DNA from: CAVTHW01 sp963734625
GTDB lineage: Bacteria; Acidobacteriota; Terriglobia; Bryobacterales; Bryobacteraceae
NCBI GenBank assembly: GCA_963734625.1
Contig: CAVTHW010000008.1
Coordinates: 124,001-188,000, forward strand
Direction: 5' to 3'
DNA: 64,000 bases
Under the pieces are notes generated by a model. It had not been told where the DNA came from. It ran no database searches and saw nothing but the letters and a program-made list of their open reading frames with translations. Position 1 is the stretch's first letter, and every line of letters starts with the position of its first letter. Shown here one piece after another: positions 29,882 to 40,044 of this stretch. A program made the translations under genes and the position numbers.

Positions 29882-29889
<8 letters not shown>
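26902..29889 (+). CDS. Membrane histidine kinase with PDZ, GAF and PAS domains
   Basis: A 995-residue sensor kinase. It has an N-terminal helix (about 31-50), a PDZ-like domain (about 60-145: GSPAARAGLRPGDKLLRVG), about eight further membrane helices (about 150-405), a GAF domain (about 440-600), a PAS domain (about 615-745), HisKA with H-box GVAHEVNTPLAVIS (His near 783) and HATPase with ADTGPGIPAEHV and GTGLGLSVTYGIV. The extracellular PDZ suggests recognition of envelope peptides. The stop overlaps the NtrC-type regulator by eight bases. Its start could also be the internal ATG at 26974, which has AAAGG upstream. The layout resembles PrsK of the PEP-CTERM system; I cannot confirm family membership. 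Confidence 0.9.
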
Positions 29890-31357
<1,468 letters not shown>

Positions 31358-31362
31358 CGGCT

Positions 31363-31405
31363 CCCCCAAGAAACAAAAAGACCGTTTGTGCTCGCGCACA
31401 AGCGG
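31363..31405 (-). terminator. Intrinsic terminator of the PEP-CTERM gene
   Basis: On the minus strand a 10-bp stem (31382-31405; CCGTTTGTGC / GCACAAGCGG with one G-T pair, loop of four bases) is followed by a T-rich stretch (TCTTTTTGTTTCTT). This suits termination of the PEP-CTERM gene. On the plus strand the hairpin lacks a T-run, so it is not a clear terminator for the regulator gene. Confidence 0.65.
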
Positions 31406-31428
31406 CCTTAGTGCTTCTTGGTTGACTC

Positions 31429-32097
31429 TTAGGTCTTCTTCGCGCGGCGCCGAATGAAGCCCAGGCCCAACAGGCCGGACCCGATCAGGATCATCGTCAC
31501 CGGCTCGGGGATGGACGACTGGAAGAAATCCTGCTCGTAGCTGGCGATGAGGCTGCTTCCAGAAATACTTGCCTTCGAGCTGGTGGTAATGACCAACTGA
31601 CCAGGGTAAGCCAATTGCGAGCTCTCCAGACCAGCAAGCCCGACCGTATTTATAGTCCCCATCGACTGGGTGTCAGTCATGGTACTCGTGTTCGGCACGA
31701 AGCCCGTATTGATCTGGTCCTTACTTCCGACGATATAGAAGGGGCCCGACGCCACGGTGATCGTGAAACCGATGGTGAACCCGTTAGATGAGCTTGTCCA
31801 GCTCCCTGTGGAGGGGGCAAAAATCCAGCCGTGAATGTCACTGCTTAAGCCCTGCGTGATCACCAGGCCGACTGTAACCAAGTTCGCAGGCACAACTCCG
31901 CTGGGGTCGTTGTAGCTGAAGTTGCTGAAGATCTTATCTTGGCTCTGACATCCACCACCGGCGTTCAAAGCGATCAAATCCGCCAGCGAGGGGGTGAGAC
32001 CCCCAACTTGGCCGCCAGTTGGGCACGGAACGACCGCTGCTGACATCAAACTCGCGGCGGCCAAAACAGTCACGATTAACAACGCAAATCTCTTCAT
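31429..32097 (-). CDS. PEP-CTERM sorting-signal protein
   Basis: A 222-residue secreted protein with N-terminal signal (MKRFALLIVTVLAAASLMSA) and the C-terminal sorting signal: IPEPVTMILIG, a hydrophobic helix SGLLGLGFI and RRRAKKT. PEP-CTERM proteins are sorted by exosortase and often belong to exopolysaccharide-linked surfaces. The body is beta-rich without a known domain. I selected ATG 32095-32097; a TTG two codons earlier is closer to AGAGGA. The gene is on the opposite strand from the histidine kinase/NtrC pair and ends 71 bp from it. Confidence 0.88.
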   Translation of the reverse strand: MKRFALLIVTVLAAASLMSAAVVPCPTGGQVGGLTPSLADLIALNAGGGCQSQDKIFSNFSYNDPSGVVPANLVTVGLVITQGLSSDIHGWIFAPSTGSWTSSSNGFTIGFTITVASGPFYIVGSKDQINTGFVPNTSTMTDTQSMGTINTVGLAGLESSQLAYPGQLVITTSSKASISGSSLIASYEQDFFQSSIPEPVTMILIGSGLLGLGFIRRRAKKT

Positions 32098-32338
32098 ATG
32101 CAAGCCATCCTCTTTCCGCTCACTTCTACTACTACCCCGAAACTTCCCGCCCTGCTCTCGGTTTGAGATTAGGGCCTAGTACGTCCGACTCCAACGTGCA
32201 TTCTCAGATTACCCCAGCCATTGACGGAATTCAATACTTTTTTATCAAGGTCGGCAAAAAAGTACTAGTACTAGGCTCTGCTAGGGTACTGCGTCGCAAC
32301 TGATGTTATGACCAGCCGGGGACATGGGTAACACCTTA
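32098..32338. other. Intergenic region before PEP-CTERM gene
   Basis: Upstream region of the PEP-CTERM gene, up to the insertion-element repeat. It is AT-richer than the surroundings (CTTTTTTATC, AAAAAAGTACTAGTACT) and has no coding potential. The palindrome AGTACTAGTACT followed on the minus strand by TTTTTT (near 32258-32270) is too short to call a terminator. No -24/-12 sigma-54 match was found. Confidence 0.5.
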
Positions 32339-32360
32339 GACCGGCGACATGGGTGACAGT
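32339..32360 (+). repeat. IS481 left inverted repeat
   Basis: This 22-bp sequence (core CCGGCGACATGGGTGACAGT) is the exact reverse complement of 33611-33632, on the other side of the transposase gene. Confidence 0.8.
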
Positions 32361-32442
32361 CGCACGAAGCAGAACCCAATCTAATCGAGTATAGGTCACT
32401 GTCGTCGAGGCGCGTCATTTCCACGGCCTTCCCTCGCTTGTT

Positions 32443-33575
32443 TCAGAACAGCGCCGCCGCGGCTGCGGCCGCTCGGGGTGCAAACAGATGCGACCGGCCG
32501 TCGAACCAGCCGATCAACAGCGGACCGTAGTAGACCTCGAAAGCTCTTCCTCGGTTTCCAGCGCCGACCGTTTGGCGCGCCAGCACTTCACTCAGGAACG
32601 TCCGCTCGCATTTCCATTTCAGGCTGCCTTGCTGCGAGATGCGACGCAGATGGGCACCGGTCGGATACCCAGTTCCGGCAGGCGATCCGGGTAGCGTCGG
32701 GCCGAGGCCACGCATAACTCGGCGGGGCGTCTTCCAGTCGAGTGCCTCGTGTGGACGCTCCTGGTTATACACCCGCTCGAAAGCGGCGAAGGACTGCTGC
32801 TGTCGCCGGCGATTCGCTTCCGGCGGGCTCGCGGTTTCCTGCTTCAGCGTCCGGTGCCTCCGCTCATGCCGGCCGTTTTGCTCCGGGCCTCCGGGCGCGA
32901 TGCGCTCATGACGAATCCCCAGCTGCAGCCACCACATCGACAAGCGGCTCAATCCGCCCGGCGCACGGCTCGCAAACGGACTCCCGTTGTCGGTGCGAAT
33001 CGCCTCTGGAAGTCCATACTCGCGAAACACCGCTTCCATCACGGCCCGCAGGTGCACCCCGTCGCTCTTCTCGGTCGCCCGGCAGCGCAACAGATACCGG
33101 CTGTAAGCGTCCGTCATCGTGAACGGGTCGCAGCGGGTCCCGTCGCCGCAACAAAACCAACCTTTGAAATCCGCACACCAGAGCTGGTTCGGCGCCGCGC
33201 CCGGCGAGCTTGGATCAAGCCTTTGCGCTTGAGCAGTTCCCCGATGCCGCTATCCGCCGGCCAGGCTTCCTCCGGCTGCTGTCGCTTCAAGCTCTGCAGC
33301 ATCTTGCGCGCGCCCCAAGTGGGACGGTTCTGCCGTTCGGCCACGGTCGTGGCCGCTGTTTCCTCATCGATTGCCTGCGGGCGGTGATGAGGCGCCCGGC
33401 TGCGGTCCGCCAACCCGGCTCTTCCGCTCTGACGGAAGCGCTCCAGCCACTTGTAGGCCGTTCTGCGCGAGACCACGTAGATCCGACTCAGTTCGGCGAT
33501 CGGCCGCTCTCGTTCCAGCCATTCCCCGATGAATTCATTGGGTTGGTCCAAAGCGTTCGTCTCGTGCCAGGGCAT
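32443..33575 (-). CDS. IS481-family DDE transposase, frameshifted
   Basis: The N-terminal half holds a helix-turn-helix (PIAELSRIYVVSRRTAYKWLERF) and a homeodomain-like region; the C-terminal half holds the integrase core with NQLWCADFKGWF, TMTDAYSRYLLRC, EAIRTDNGSPF, QNGRHERRHRTLKQE and YNQERPHEAL. The DDE residues are therefore all present (Asp of CADFKG, Asp of RTDNG, Glu of GRHERRHRTLKQE). A single shift near 33205 separates the halves, with PGAAPNQLWCADF appearing in the second frame. IS481 normally has one uninterrupted frame, so this is either a decayed copy or a sequence error rather than programmed frameshifting. Confidence 0.85.
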
Positions 33576-33610
33576 TTGCCCAGTGTCCGAGATCTGCTTC
33601 GGCTACTACC

Positions 33611-33632
33611 ACTGTCACCCATGTCGCCGGTC
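33611..33632 (-). repeat. IS481 right inverted repeat
   Basis: Exact reverse complement of 32339-32360. It lies 36 bp upstream of the transposase start. Confidence 0.8.
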
Positions 33633-33743
33633 GGTACCGTTCCTTAACCGGCCCCTGCCGGTCGCGGTTCGGTGCTTCTGGGTCAGCGAGATGTCACTGA
33701 ACTACGACCGGAAGGGAGTGGTCAGTATTTGCAGCGCAGTATA

Positions 33744-34658
33744 CTAGCGCATCTTCGCGGCTGCGGCGCGCATGGCCACGGCGTTGGTCATGGCTTGCTG
33801 CACGTATTGGCTCTTATAGTTAGCCGCCTGCTCGCTGAAGTTGGCCGCCTCGAGCACCCGGGCCTTGTTGTTGGATGCGCTGCCGAGCTGGTAGTTCGCC
33901 ACTCCGAGGAAGAACAGGGTGCCGGCCGCCATCGTATCGCTTCCCTTCACCAGAGGCAGCGCCGCGCGCAGATTCCTGTCGGCCTCGAAGAAGTTCTGGC
34001 CCTGGGCCTGCACCATGCCTGCAACGTAGTACCCGCGCCCCAGCGCCTGGGTCCTTCTGGAATCCCAATTGGCCGCGGCGCCTTCCGGCTTGGTGGCCTT
34101 GCTGGCTGCCGCGATAAGGCGCTGCGCATAGCTGAGCGCGCGGCTAGGGGTACTCAGGGACTGCTCGGCGAGGGTCGACAGCACGTCGAAGCTGTCGGGG
34201 AGACTCACCAGAGCCTTCTCGGCGGCGCCCACGATCTTCGCTGACGCGCCGGTCTGGCCCAACAACTGGAAATACCGGGAGTATCCGCCCTCGTCAAGGT
34301 ACTTGCTCTTCGGATTTTGCGCGATCAGGGTAGACAGCAGATCGACGCCCTGCGCCGGGGGCGCGCCAACAGTGGCGGCAAACAAGGCGTACTCCGAGTA
34401 CGTGTCGACCTCCTTGCCGTGAGCGACCAGGGAGGTCCACTGTTCCAGGTCATCGGGATTAGTGGGCTTGGGCGACGCCACAACCTGGCGCGAAAACTTG
34501 CTGGTGTCCGCCGCCAGCCGCTTAATCTCCGCTACATCCTTCTTCTTCAGCGCCTCCTGAAGGAGTTGATAGGAATCTTCCATCTCTATGACTTGAGCCG
34601 TCGCCGCAAAAGCGCCGACCGCCAGAAGAATTGCTGCAGTCAAAATAGATTTTTTCAT
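33744..34658 (-). CDS. Secreted TPR-like helical protein
   Basis: A 304-residue protein with a clean signal peptide (MKKSILTAAILLAVGAFAATA) and a mature part made of paired helices without catalytic motifs (for example EYALFAATVGAPPAQGVDLLSTLI, GTLFFLGVANYQLGSAS). The pattern fits a degenerate tetratricopeptide solenoid. GAGGAGA lies five bases before the ATG. A near-consensus -10 (TATAAT on the minus strand, 34688-34693) and a 7-bp hairpin (34669-34686) are upstream. Function unknown; it stands alone between the IS and the phosphatase. Confidence 0.65.
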   Translation of the reverse strand: MKKSILTAAILLAVGAFAATAQVIEMEDSYQLLQEALKKKDVAEIKRLAADTSKFSRQVVASPKPTNPDDLEQWTSLVAHGKEVDTYSEYALFAATVGAPPAQGVDLLSTLIAQNPKSKYLDEGGYSRYFQLLGQTGASAKIVGAAEKALVSLPDSFDVLSTLAEQSLSTPSRALSYAQRLIAAASKATKPEGAAANWDSRRTQALGRGYYVAGMVQAQGQNFFEADRNLRAALPLVKGSDTMAAGTLFFLGVANYQLGSASNNKARVLEAANFSEQAANYKSQYVQQAMTNAVAMRAAAAKMR

Positions 34659-34668
34659 GACAGTCTCC

Positions 34669-34693
34669 TCATGCTACCAAGCATGATATTATA
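34669..34693 (-). promoter_or_regulatory. Promoter and 5' hairpin of the TPR-like gene
   Basis: A perfect 7-bp inverted repeat TCATGCT/AGCATGA with a four-base loop (34669-34686) lies directly between a -10-like TATAAT on the minus strand (34688-34693) and the ribosome site. A weak -35 (TTTCGC) is at 17 bases. The hairpin could be an operator or 5' leader structure. Confidence 0.4.
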
Positions 34694-34733
34694 ATGCTCC
34701 GCGACGCCCAGCGAAAGTGCCCCGCCCGGGGGC

Positions 34734-36350
34734 CTAAGCCCGGATCCGGGCGACGACCAAGGTCAAGTCGTCCTGAGCCGGCTCTTCTTTAAGAAAGTCG
34801 TGCACGCGCCGCAGAATCTCATCGCGGATCTCAGCGGCCGGCTTCTGCGAATTCTCCCGGATGATCGCCATTAGGCGGTCCTCGCCGAATTGATCGTCGG
34901 TCTTGTCTGTGGCTTCCACCACGCCATCGGAGTACATCACAATCAGGTCGCCTGGAGCGAGAGCAATTTCTCCCTCATGATAGTCGGCCGCCGGAATTAC
35001 GCCCAGCACCGGCCCGCCTTCTTCCAGGCGCTCGATCAGCAGTTCACCGTTGGCGTTTCGCTTGGCGATCATGGGGGGCAGGTGGCCGGCGTTGATATAA
35101 CGCAGCATCTTCGTGTCGGGCTCATAGAAGCACCAGAACAGGCTGGCGAAACGCTCCGTCGAGGTCCGGGTCCTGAGCAGTTCATTCAAGCGCCTGGATG
35201 CGGCCTCGAGTTCCGCGCCGCCCTTCATCCAATCGCTGGCGCGCACCGCTCCGAGCAACAGGCCCACTACGACGGAGGCCGGGAGTCCCTTGCCCGAGAC
35301 GTCTCCCAGACAGACCGCGATACGCCCCTCGCTGTTGGCGAAGACGTCATAGAAGTCCCCGCCTACCTGCCAGGCCGGGACGCATTCGGCCGCGAAGTCG
35401 AGCTTTTCGACGATGGAATTGGACGGCGGCATCAAGTCCATCTGGACCTGCCGCGCCAGTTCCGTCTGCTGTTCCAGGTGCTTGCCCTTGACGTAACCCG
35501 GGAAGCGGAACCACAGCAGCACCATCGACGCCACCAGGCCCACCGCTGCCGTGCAGTTGATGATGAGGCTGGTCAGCAGATCGCCAAAGGTTGCGCTGGC
35601 ACTGTCCAGATAGAGAGCGATCTCCGTGTAGCGCTGCGGACCGGTGGAAGGTCCGCGGCCGGGCGTCTGTGCCTGCCCCTGCGCCCGTCCGAGGTCAGGC
35701 GGAGAGGTCTGAAACGGCCCGCGAGAGGCGGGCTCCTGATCCCGGTCCGGTCTGCGAGAGTCGGGCTGCTGGGCGCGGTCCGGTCCGCGCTCGGGCGTCT
35801 GAGCCGTTCCCGGCGCCGGGGTCTGGTCGGGCCCGCGAAACCCATCCGGACCGCCTCCCCGGAAGCCCCTCCGGCCTGAGCGCAGCATCAAAGGGGTCAC
35901 CAGCACCTTACCGGACTCTGTCTGGCGAATCTCATAGGGCCGGAGGTTGGGCTGAGCGGCGCCAGCCTGGCCCGCGCTGGCATCGAAGGCGGCACGGAGT
36001 CTCTCCCAGGAGAAGGAGATGGGCTTTCCCACGGGCTTGCCGGCCTGCGCCACGACGCTGCCGTCCGGGTCAATCACCCTAAGCCAGGCGATCTTCTTCG
36101 GGGCATCCGCAATCGCCTGTGTCAGCAGCGGGGTCAAGTCGCGGGACACCTGAATGCTAATGCCCTGCTGAGCGGCGTCCTGCACGATCGAATCCGCTTG
36201 CCGCCGGGCTTCCCTGAGGAGTTCCTCCCGAACAAGGTTCTGCGAGACAAGGTAGTACGTGACGATGGATTGTCCCAGGAGCCACAGCCCCAGCAACGAC
36301 CCCAAGACGAGTGCGAGTTTGAACCACAGGTAATGCACGCCGAGCTTCAT
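34734..36350 (-). CDS. SpoIIE/RsbU-type serine phosphatase with membrane segment
   Basis: A 538-residue protein with a membrane helix at about 10-30, a periplasmic sensor-like part, an unusually Pro/Arg/Gln-rich low-complexity linker (about 155-240), a second helix (about 265-285) and a C-terminal PP2C-like phosphatase domain (about 310-538). Metal-binding motifs of the family are present: GGDFYDVF, LGDVSGKGLPASVVV, GDLIVMYSDGVVEA and AQDDLTLVVAR. It probably dephosphorylates an anti-anti-sigma partner in a partner-switching pathway. No such partner is in the window. Divergent from leuA. Confidence 0.87.
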   Translation of the reverse strand: MKLGVHYLWFKLALVLGSLLGLWLLGQSIVTYYLVSQNLVREELLREARRQADSIVQDAAQQGISIQVSRDLTPLLTQAIADAPKKIAWLRVIDPDGSVVAQAGKPVGKPISFSWERLRAAFDASAGQAGAAQPNLRPYEIRQTESGKVLVTPLMLRSGRRGFRGGGPDGFRGPDQTPAPGTAQTPERGPDRAQQPDSRRPDRDQEPASRGPFQTSPPDLGRAQGQAQTPGRGPSTGPQRYTEIALYLDSASATFGDLLTSLIINCTAAVGLVASMVLLWFRFPGYVKGKHLEQQTELARQVQMDLMPPSNSIVEKLDFAAECVPAWQVGGDFYDVFANSEGRIAVCLGDVSGKGLPASVVVGLLLGAVRASDWMKGGAELEAASRRLNELLRTRTSTERFASLFWCFYEPDTKMLRYINAGHLPPMIAKRNANGELLIERLEEGGPVLGVIPAADYHEGEIALAPGDLIVMYSDGVVEATDKTDDQFGEDRLMAIIRENSQKPAAEIRDEILRRVHDFLKEEPAQDDLTLVVARIRA

Positions 36351-36445
36351 GACCGTTGCCCTGGGAACCGAGTCACCATTTTCGCAGTTTGAGGTGGACC
36401 GCGTAAACCCCCACCGGCCGCGTGCCCCGTATTGCTACCCTAAGG

Positions 36446-36451
36446 TATACT
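36446..36451 (+). promoter_or_regulatory. Possible -10 element before leuA
   Basis: TATACT preceded by AAGG lies 41 bases before the leuA start, in the divergent gap with the phosphatase. No matching -35 hexamer at 17 bases was seen, so the assignment is tentative. A CAGGAG ribosome site is ten bases before the start. Confidence 0.3.
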
Positions 36452-36492
36452 GACGACTTCCACCCGCATTTCATTACCAGCAGGAGTTTACC

Positions 36493-38040
36493 ATGCCTTC
36501 GAAGGTGGCGGTATTTGACACGACGTTGAGAGACGGCGAGCAGGCGGCCGGCACCCGCCTGGGGAGCCGGGAGAAGCTGACCATCGCCCTTCAGCTCGCC
36601 CGGCTGAACGTCGATGTCATCGAAGCCGGCTACCCGGCCTCTTCGCCCGGGGACTTCGCCGCTGTTCAGCTCGTCGGCCAGGAAGTCGCGGGTCCCGCGA
36701 TCTGCGCCTTGTCGCGGGCCGTGGCCGGCGACATCGAGGCTTGCGGCAAGGCCCTGGCAAAAGCCCGGCGGCCTCGCATTCACACCGGCATCGGCGTTTC
36801 CGACATCCACATCATGGGCAAGTTCCGGGACGACAAGTACGGCAAGACCCTCGCCAAGAAGAGGGAGAAGCTGGTGCGGATGGGCGTCGAAGCGGTCAAG
36901 CTCGCCAGGAGCTACGCGAACGATGTCGAGTTCTACGCCGAGGACGCCGGCCGCGCCGATCCGCCTTATCTTTTCGAGATGCTCGAGGCCGTAATCGATG
37001 CCGGAGCCACGGTGGTCAACATTCCCGACACCACCGGCTACACCGTGCCGGAGCAGTTCGGCGCGCTGATCGCATCCATTCGGGAGCACGTGCCGAACAT
37101 CGGCCGCGCCACCATCAGCGTTCACTGCCACGACGATCTGGGGCTGGCCGTGGCCAACACGCTGGCCGGCGTCCGCAACGGCGCCCGCCAGGTGGAAGGC
37201 ACCATCAACGGCATCGGCGAGCGGGCCGGGAACGCGGCGCTCGAAGAAGTGGTGATGGCCCTGCGCACGCGCAGCGACTTCTTCGGGCTGCAGACCGGCG
37301 TGGACACCCGCGAGTTGCACCGCACCAGCCGCCTGGTGTCCGACATGCTCGGGATGATGGTTCCGCCCAACAAAGCGGTCGTCGGCGGGAACGCCTTCTC
37401 GCACAGCTCGGGCATCCACGTGGACGGATTCCTCAAGGACCGGGAGACGTACGAGATCATGCGGCCCGAGGACGTGGGCTTCTCCGAGAGCCGGGTCGTG
37501 CTGACGGCCCGCACCGGACGGCACGGGCTTCGGGACCGGCTCAAGAAGCTGGGCTACACTCTCTCCGGCGAGGAACTGAACCAGACCTACCAGCGCTTTC
37601 TGGCCGTCGCCGACAAGAAGCAGGAGGTCTTTGACGAGGACCTGGTTGCCATTCTCCACGATGAGATCCATCCGGTTCCCGAGATCTACCATCTGGATTA
37701 TTTGCAGAGCTACAGCGGCACCTCCGCCATCCCCACGGCGACCGTCCGGGTTCGCGTGAAGAGCGAAGTGAAACAGGGCGCGGCGGTGGGCGATGGGCCG
37801 GTGGACGCCGTGTGCAGGGCGATTTCGACGGTGACGGGCTCCTCGGCCAAGCTGGCGCGCTACGAGATCCGCGCCGTCACCAGCGGCACGGAAGCGATGG
37901 GCGAGGTCACGGTGCAACTGGAGGACGGAGGTCTCAAGGTCATGGGCCGCGCCGCCTCGACCGACGTCATCGAAGCCAGCGCCAAGGCTTTCATCGACGG
38001 GTTGAACAAGCTGGCGAGCCTGATGAAGCCGAAGCGCTGA
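36493..38040 (+). CDS. leuA: 2-isopropylmalate synthase
   Basis: A 515-residue HMGL-like TIM barrel with DTTLRDGEQAAG (catalytic Arg-Asp), IEAGYPASSPGDF, the metal-binding HCHDDLGLAVANT and the GIGERAGNAALEEV loop, then the C-terminal allosteric domain (about 380-515). It condenses acetyl-CoA and 2-oxoisovalerate in the first step of leucine synthesis. A citramalate synthase is the main alternative, but the length and C-terminal domain favour leucine. Ribosome site CAGGAG. The following thioredoxin-like gene begins 11 bp later. No other leu gene is in the window. Confidence 0.9.
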   Translation: MPSKVAVFDTTLRDGEQAAGTRLGSREKLTIALQLARLNVDVIEAGYPASSPGDFAAVQLVGQEVAGPAICALSRAVAGDIEACGKALAKARRPRIHTGIGVSDIHIMGKFRDDKYGKTLAKKREKLVRMGVEAVKLARSYANDVEFYAEDAGRADPPYLFEMLEAVIDAGATVVNIPDTTGYTVPEQFGALIASIREHVPNIGRATISVHCHDDLGLAVANTLAGVRNGARQVEGTINGIGERAGNAALEEVVMALRTRSDFFGLQTGVDTRELHRTSRLVSDMLGMMVPPNKAVVGGNAFSHSSGIHVDGFLKDRETYEIMRPEDVGFSESRVVLTARTGRHGLRDRLKKLGYTLSGEELNQTYQRFLAVADKKQEVFDEDLVAILHDEIHPVPEIYHLDYLQSYSGTSAIPTATVRVRVKSEVKQGAAVGDGPVDAVCRAISTVTGSSAKLARYEIRAVTSGTEAMGEVTVQLEDGGLKVMGRAASTDVIEASAKAFIDGLNKLASLMKPKR

Positions 38041-38051
38041 GAGGGGGAGTT

Positions 38052-38618
38052 ATGGCACGAACCGAATCCACCATGCCCGAGCTGGGAAGGCCCGCGGCTG
38101 CTTTTCAATTGCCCGACGTCGTTTCCGGCAGAACCATCAGCCTGGACAGCTTCGCCGACGCCAAGGCCTTGCTGGTCATGTTCATCTGCCGCCATTGCCC
38201 ATTCGTGCAACACGTTCGGGAGGAACTCGCGCGCTTGGGTAACGATTATGCCGGCAAACCGCTGGGGCTCGTGGCGATCTCCCCCAATGATGCGGCTGCC
38301 TATCCCGACGATGCGCCCGCATCGCTGCGGGAGATGGCCCGCGAGGCGGGCTTCACCTTTCCCTTCTGCTACGATGAGACGCAGGCGACGGCCAAGGCTT
38401 ATGGCGCCGTCTGCACGCCGGATTTCTTTCTGTTCGACGCGCAGCGCCGCCTGGTCTACCGCGGCCAATTGGACGGCAGCCGTCCCGGCAACGGCGTCCC
38501 CGTGAGCGGCCGGGACCTGCGGGCCGCCATCGACGCGGTGCTTTCGGACCAGCCGGTCAGCGCCGAGCAGAGGCCCAGCATCGGCTGCAGCATCAAGTGG
38601 AAGCCCAACGCAAGCTGA
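38052..38618 (+). CDS. Thioredoxin-like (AhpC/TSA-type) protein
   Basis: A 188-residue thioredoxin-fold protein with CXXC motif in MFICRHCPFVQHVREEL and the cis-proline segment VCTPDFFLFDAQRR. The C-terminal GCSIKWKP is characteristic of a peroxiredoxin-like subgroup. It has no signal peptide, so it is cytoplasmic. Start ATG 38052 with GGGGGAG upstream; longer in-frame codons belong to the leuA reading area. Role is probably thiol-disulfide or peroxide handling. Confidence 0.85.
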   Translation: MARTESTMPELGRPAAAFQLPDVVSGRTISLDSFADAKALLVMFICRHCPFVQHVREELARLGNDYAGKPLGLVAISPNDAAAYPDDAPASLREMAREAGFTFPFCYDETQATAKAYGAVCTPDFFLFDAQRRLVYRGQLDGSRPGNGVPVSGRDLRAAIDAVLSDQPVSAEQRPSIGCSIKWKPNAS

Positions 38619-38629
38619 AGCTTGCGCCA

Positions 38630-39493
38630 CTATGGTTTCTTGGCCGTCAGCTCCTGATAGATGACGTCGGCCAGGCTCGGGAAGCCGCGCCCGCCCGCCG
38701 CCGCTACCGGGACACCCATCTCCTTCTTGATCTCATCCAAGGACTTGCCTTGCTTGACCAAGCCCGCGACTTTCGCGCGCTTCTCCTCGATCGAAGCCAG
38801 CGCCGCTTTGACGTCGTTCTTGGTCAGCGGATCGGCGTGGCCCGAGAGGAAGGTATCCGCGTCCAGCGCCAGAACTCCGTTCAGCGTCTTCACGAGGCCG
38901 GCCGACGTCCCGCCTTTCTGGACGTGGATGAGCGGGTCGCGCCCTACGAAGACCAGGTCGCCGACAAACGCCACCTTCTGGTCCGGCAGATAGACCACCA
39001 GGTCGCCGCTGGTGTGCGCGGGACCGAAATATCGCAAGCGCAGATTCACGCCGTCGATGCTCATCTGACGGTCGGCTGTTAGCGTTTCGTTCGGCAGATA
39101 AGCCGCGAGAGCGCTCATCTGCGGGGTCTTGAACGCCTCTGCCATGTCCCGCTTCGTGCTGGCGTGGGCGATGATCGGGAGCCCCTTGGGATAACCGGAC
39201 AGGCCGTTAACGTGGTCGCCGTCGCCGTGGGTCAGAATGATGTGCCCGACGGGATTGGGGGTCACCTTCTTGATCTCCGCCAGAACCTCCTTGGTAGCGG
39301 CCTCGGTCATTTTGGCGTCGATTACGATGACCTCCTTCTTGCCGACGATGAAGCCGGTGTTCGCGCCGCTGCCGCCCTTAACGAAGTACACGCCGCCACG
39401 AATGGGCTGGACGGTGAGGGGGGTGCTCGCCATCTGCGCGGACAACGCGCTGACAAAGCAGAAAACGGCGATCAAGGCCAAGTTGCGGATCAT
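38630..39493 (-). CDS. Secreted metallo-beta-lactamase-fold hydrolase
   Basis: A 287-residue exported protein (MIRNLALIAVFCFVSALSAQ) with MBL fold motifs: THGDGDHVNG in place of HXHXDH, then ISMSI-type strands with GPAHTSGDLVVYLP and LSGHADPLTKND. Such THGDGDHVNG proteins are subclass-B3-like or generic hydrolases; the substrate is open. A C-terminal helical tail (about 225-285) follows the core. It ends 12 bp from the convergent thioredoxin-like gene. Confidence 0.82.
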   Translation of the reverse strand: MIRNLALIAVFCFVSALSAQMASTPLTVQPIRGGVYFVKGGSGANTGFIVGKKEVIVIDAKMTEAATKEVLAEIKKVTPNPVGHIILTHGDGDHVNGLSGYPKGLPIIAHASTKRDMAEAFKTPQMSALAAYLPNETLTADRQMSIDGVNLRLRYFGPAHTSGDLVVYLPDQKVAFVGDLVFVGRDPLIHVQKGGTSAGLVKTLNGVLALDADTFLSGHADPLTKNDVKAALASIEEKRAKVAGLVKQGKSLDEIKKEMGVPVAAAGGRGFPSLADVIYQELTAKKP

Positions 39494-39576
39494 AGGTGGA
39501 TCTTCTCCTTCTGGGGTTCAATTTAGCATGTTAACCGGCGGGCGCCCTGCGTCGTTATGAGCAGTGGAGGACCGAG

Positions 39577-40044
39577 ATGCGGGAACAAGACGCAGCAACA
39601 ATGATTTTCATCGCACTTTTTGCCCTGACAGGGTGGTTTTTCTGGCTGGACGCGAAGCGCCGTCAATCTCGCATCCAGGCGCAGGCAGATCTCCAGAACC
39701 GTTTGCTCGAGAAGTTCGCCTCGCCCCAGGACGTAGCCCAGTTTCTGCAAACCGAAGGCGGCAGCCGGTTCCTGCAGGGGCTGACAACCAACGGCCGTCA
39801 TGCCGGCCGCCGGATTCTTACGGCGATGCAGATTGGGGTGATTCTGACTCTGCTCGGGGTGGCCGCCATCGGACTCGATATGGCCTACAGTCCCAGGGAG
39901 CACCCCGGAGCGATTCTTGGGACCCTGATTGTCGCGCTGGGGGCCGGTTTCTTGATTTCCGCGGCGCTCTCCTACAAGCTTTCCAAGAGTTGGGGCTTGC
40001 TGCCCAAAGCCACGCCAGGCGCGGAATCGCACCGTGAGCCGTGA
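39577..40044 (+). CDS. Membrane protein of the sigma-factor operon
   Basis: A 155-residue protein with three membrane helices: about 10-24, 83-102 and 111-132, separated by a soluble helical segment with QADLQNRLLEKFASPQDVAQFL. GGAGG lies about eight bases before the ATG. The stop TGA overlaps the GTG start of the sigma factor by four bases (GTGA). No known family is apparent. The position suggests a role in the signal that controls the sigma factor. Confidence 0.7.
   Translation: MREQDAATMIFIALFALTGWFFWLDAKRRQSRIQAQADLQNRLLEKFASPQDVAQFLQTEGGSRFLQGLTTNGRHAGRRILTAMQIGVILTLLGVAAIGLDMAYSPREHPGAILGTLIVALGAGFLISAALSYKLSKSWGLLPKATPGAESHREP

Larger units (their letters stand above)
32339..33632 (-). 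mobile_element. IS481-family insertion sequence
   Basis: A single transposase gene on the minus strand is flanked by a perfect 22-bp inverted repeat at 32339-32360 and 33611-33632, whose core contains GACATGGGTGACAGT. A second, divergent copy of the same kind (GGGGACATGGGTAACA) lies outside the left repeat at about 32317-32332, a double-repeat arrangement often seen at IS481 ends. The element sits between the PEP-CTERM and TPR-like genes. Outer boundaries and target duplication could not be fixed, so the limits given are minimal. Confidence 0.8.

Noticed and set aside
31382..31405. Plus-strand terminator for the NtrC gene
   Set aside because: No T-run follows on the plus strand; the T-rich side favours the minus-strand PEP-CTERM gene.
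32098..32338. Sigma-54 promoter before PEP-CTERM
   Set aside because: No TGGCAC-N5-TTGC match was found in either orientation.
33114..33575. Programmed frameshift in IS481
   Set aside because: IS481 transposases use one frame, and there is no slippery A-run at the break.
36373..37917. 514-codon minus-strand frame
   Set aside because: Antisense to leuA, whose motifs are all present.
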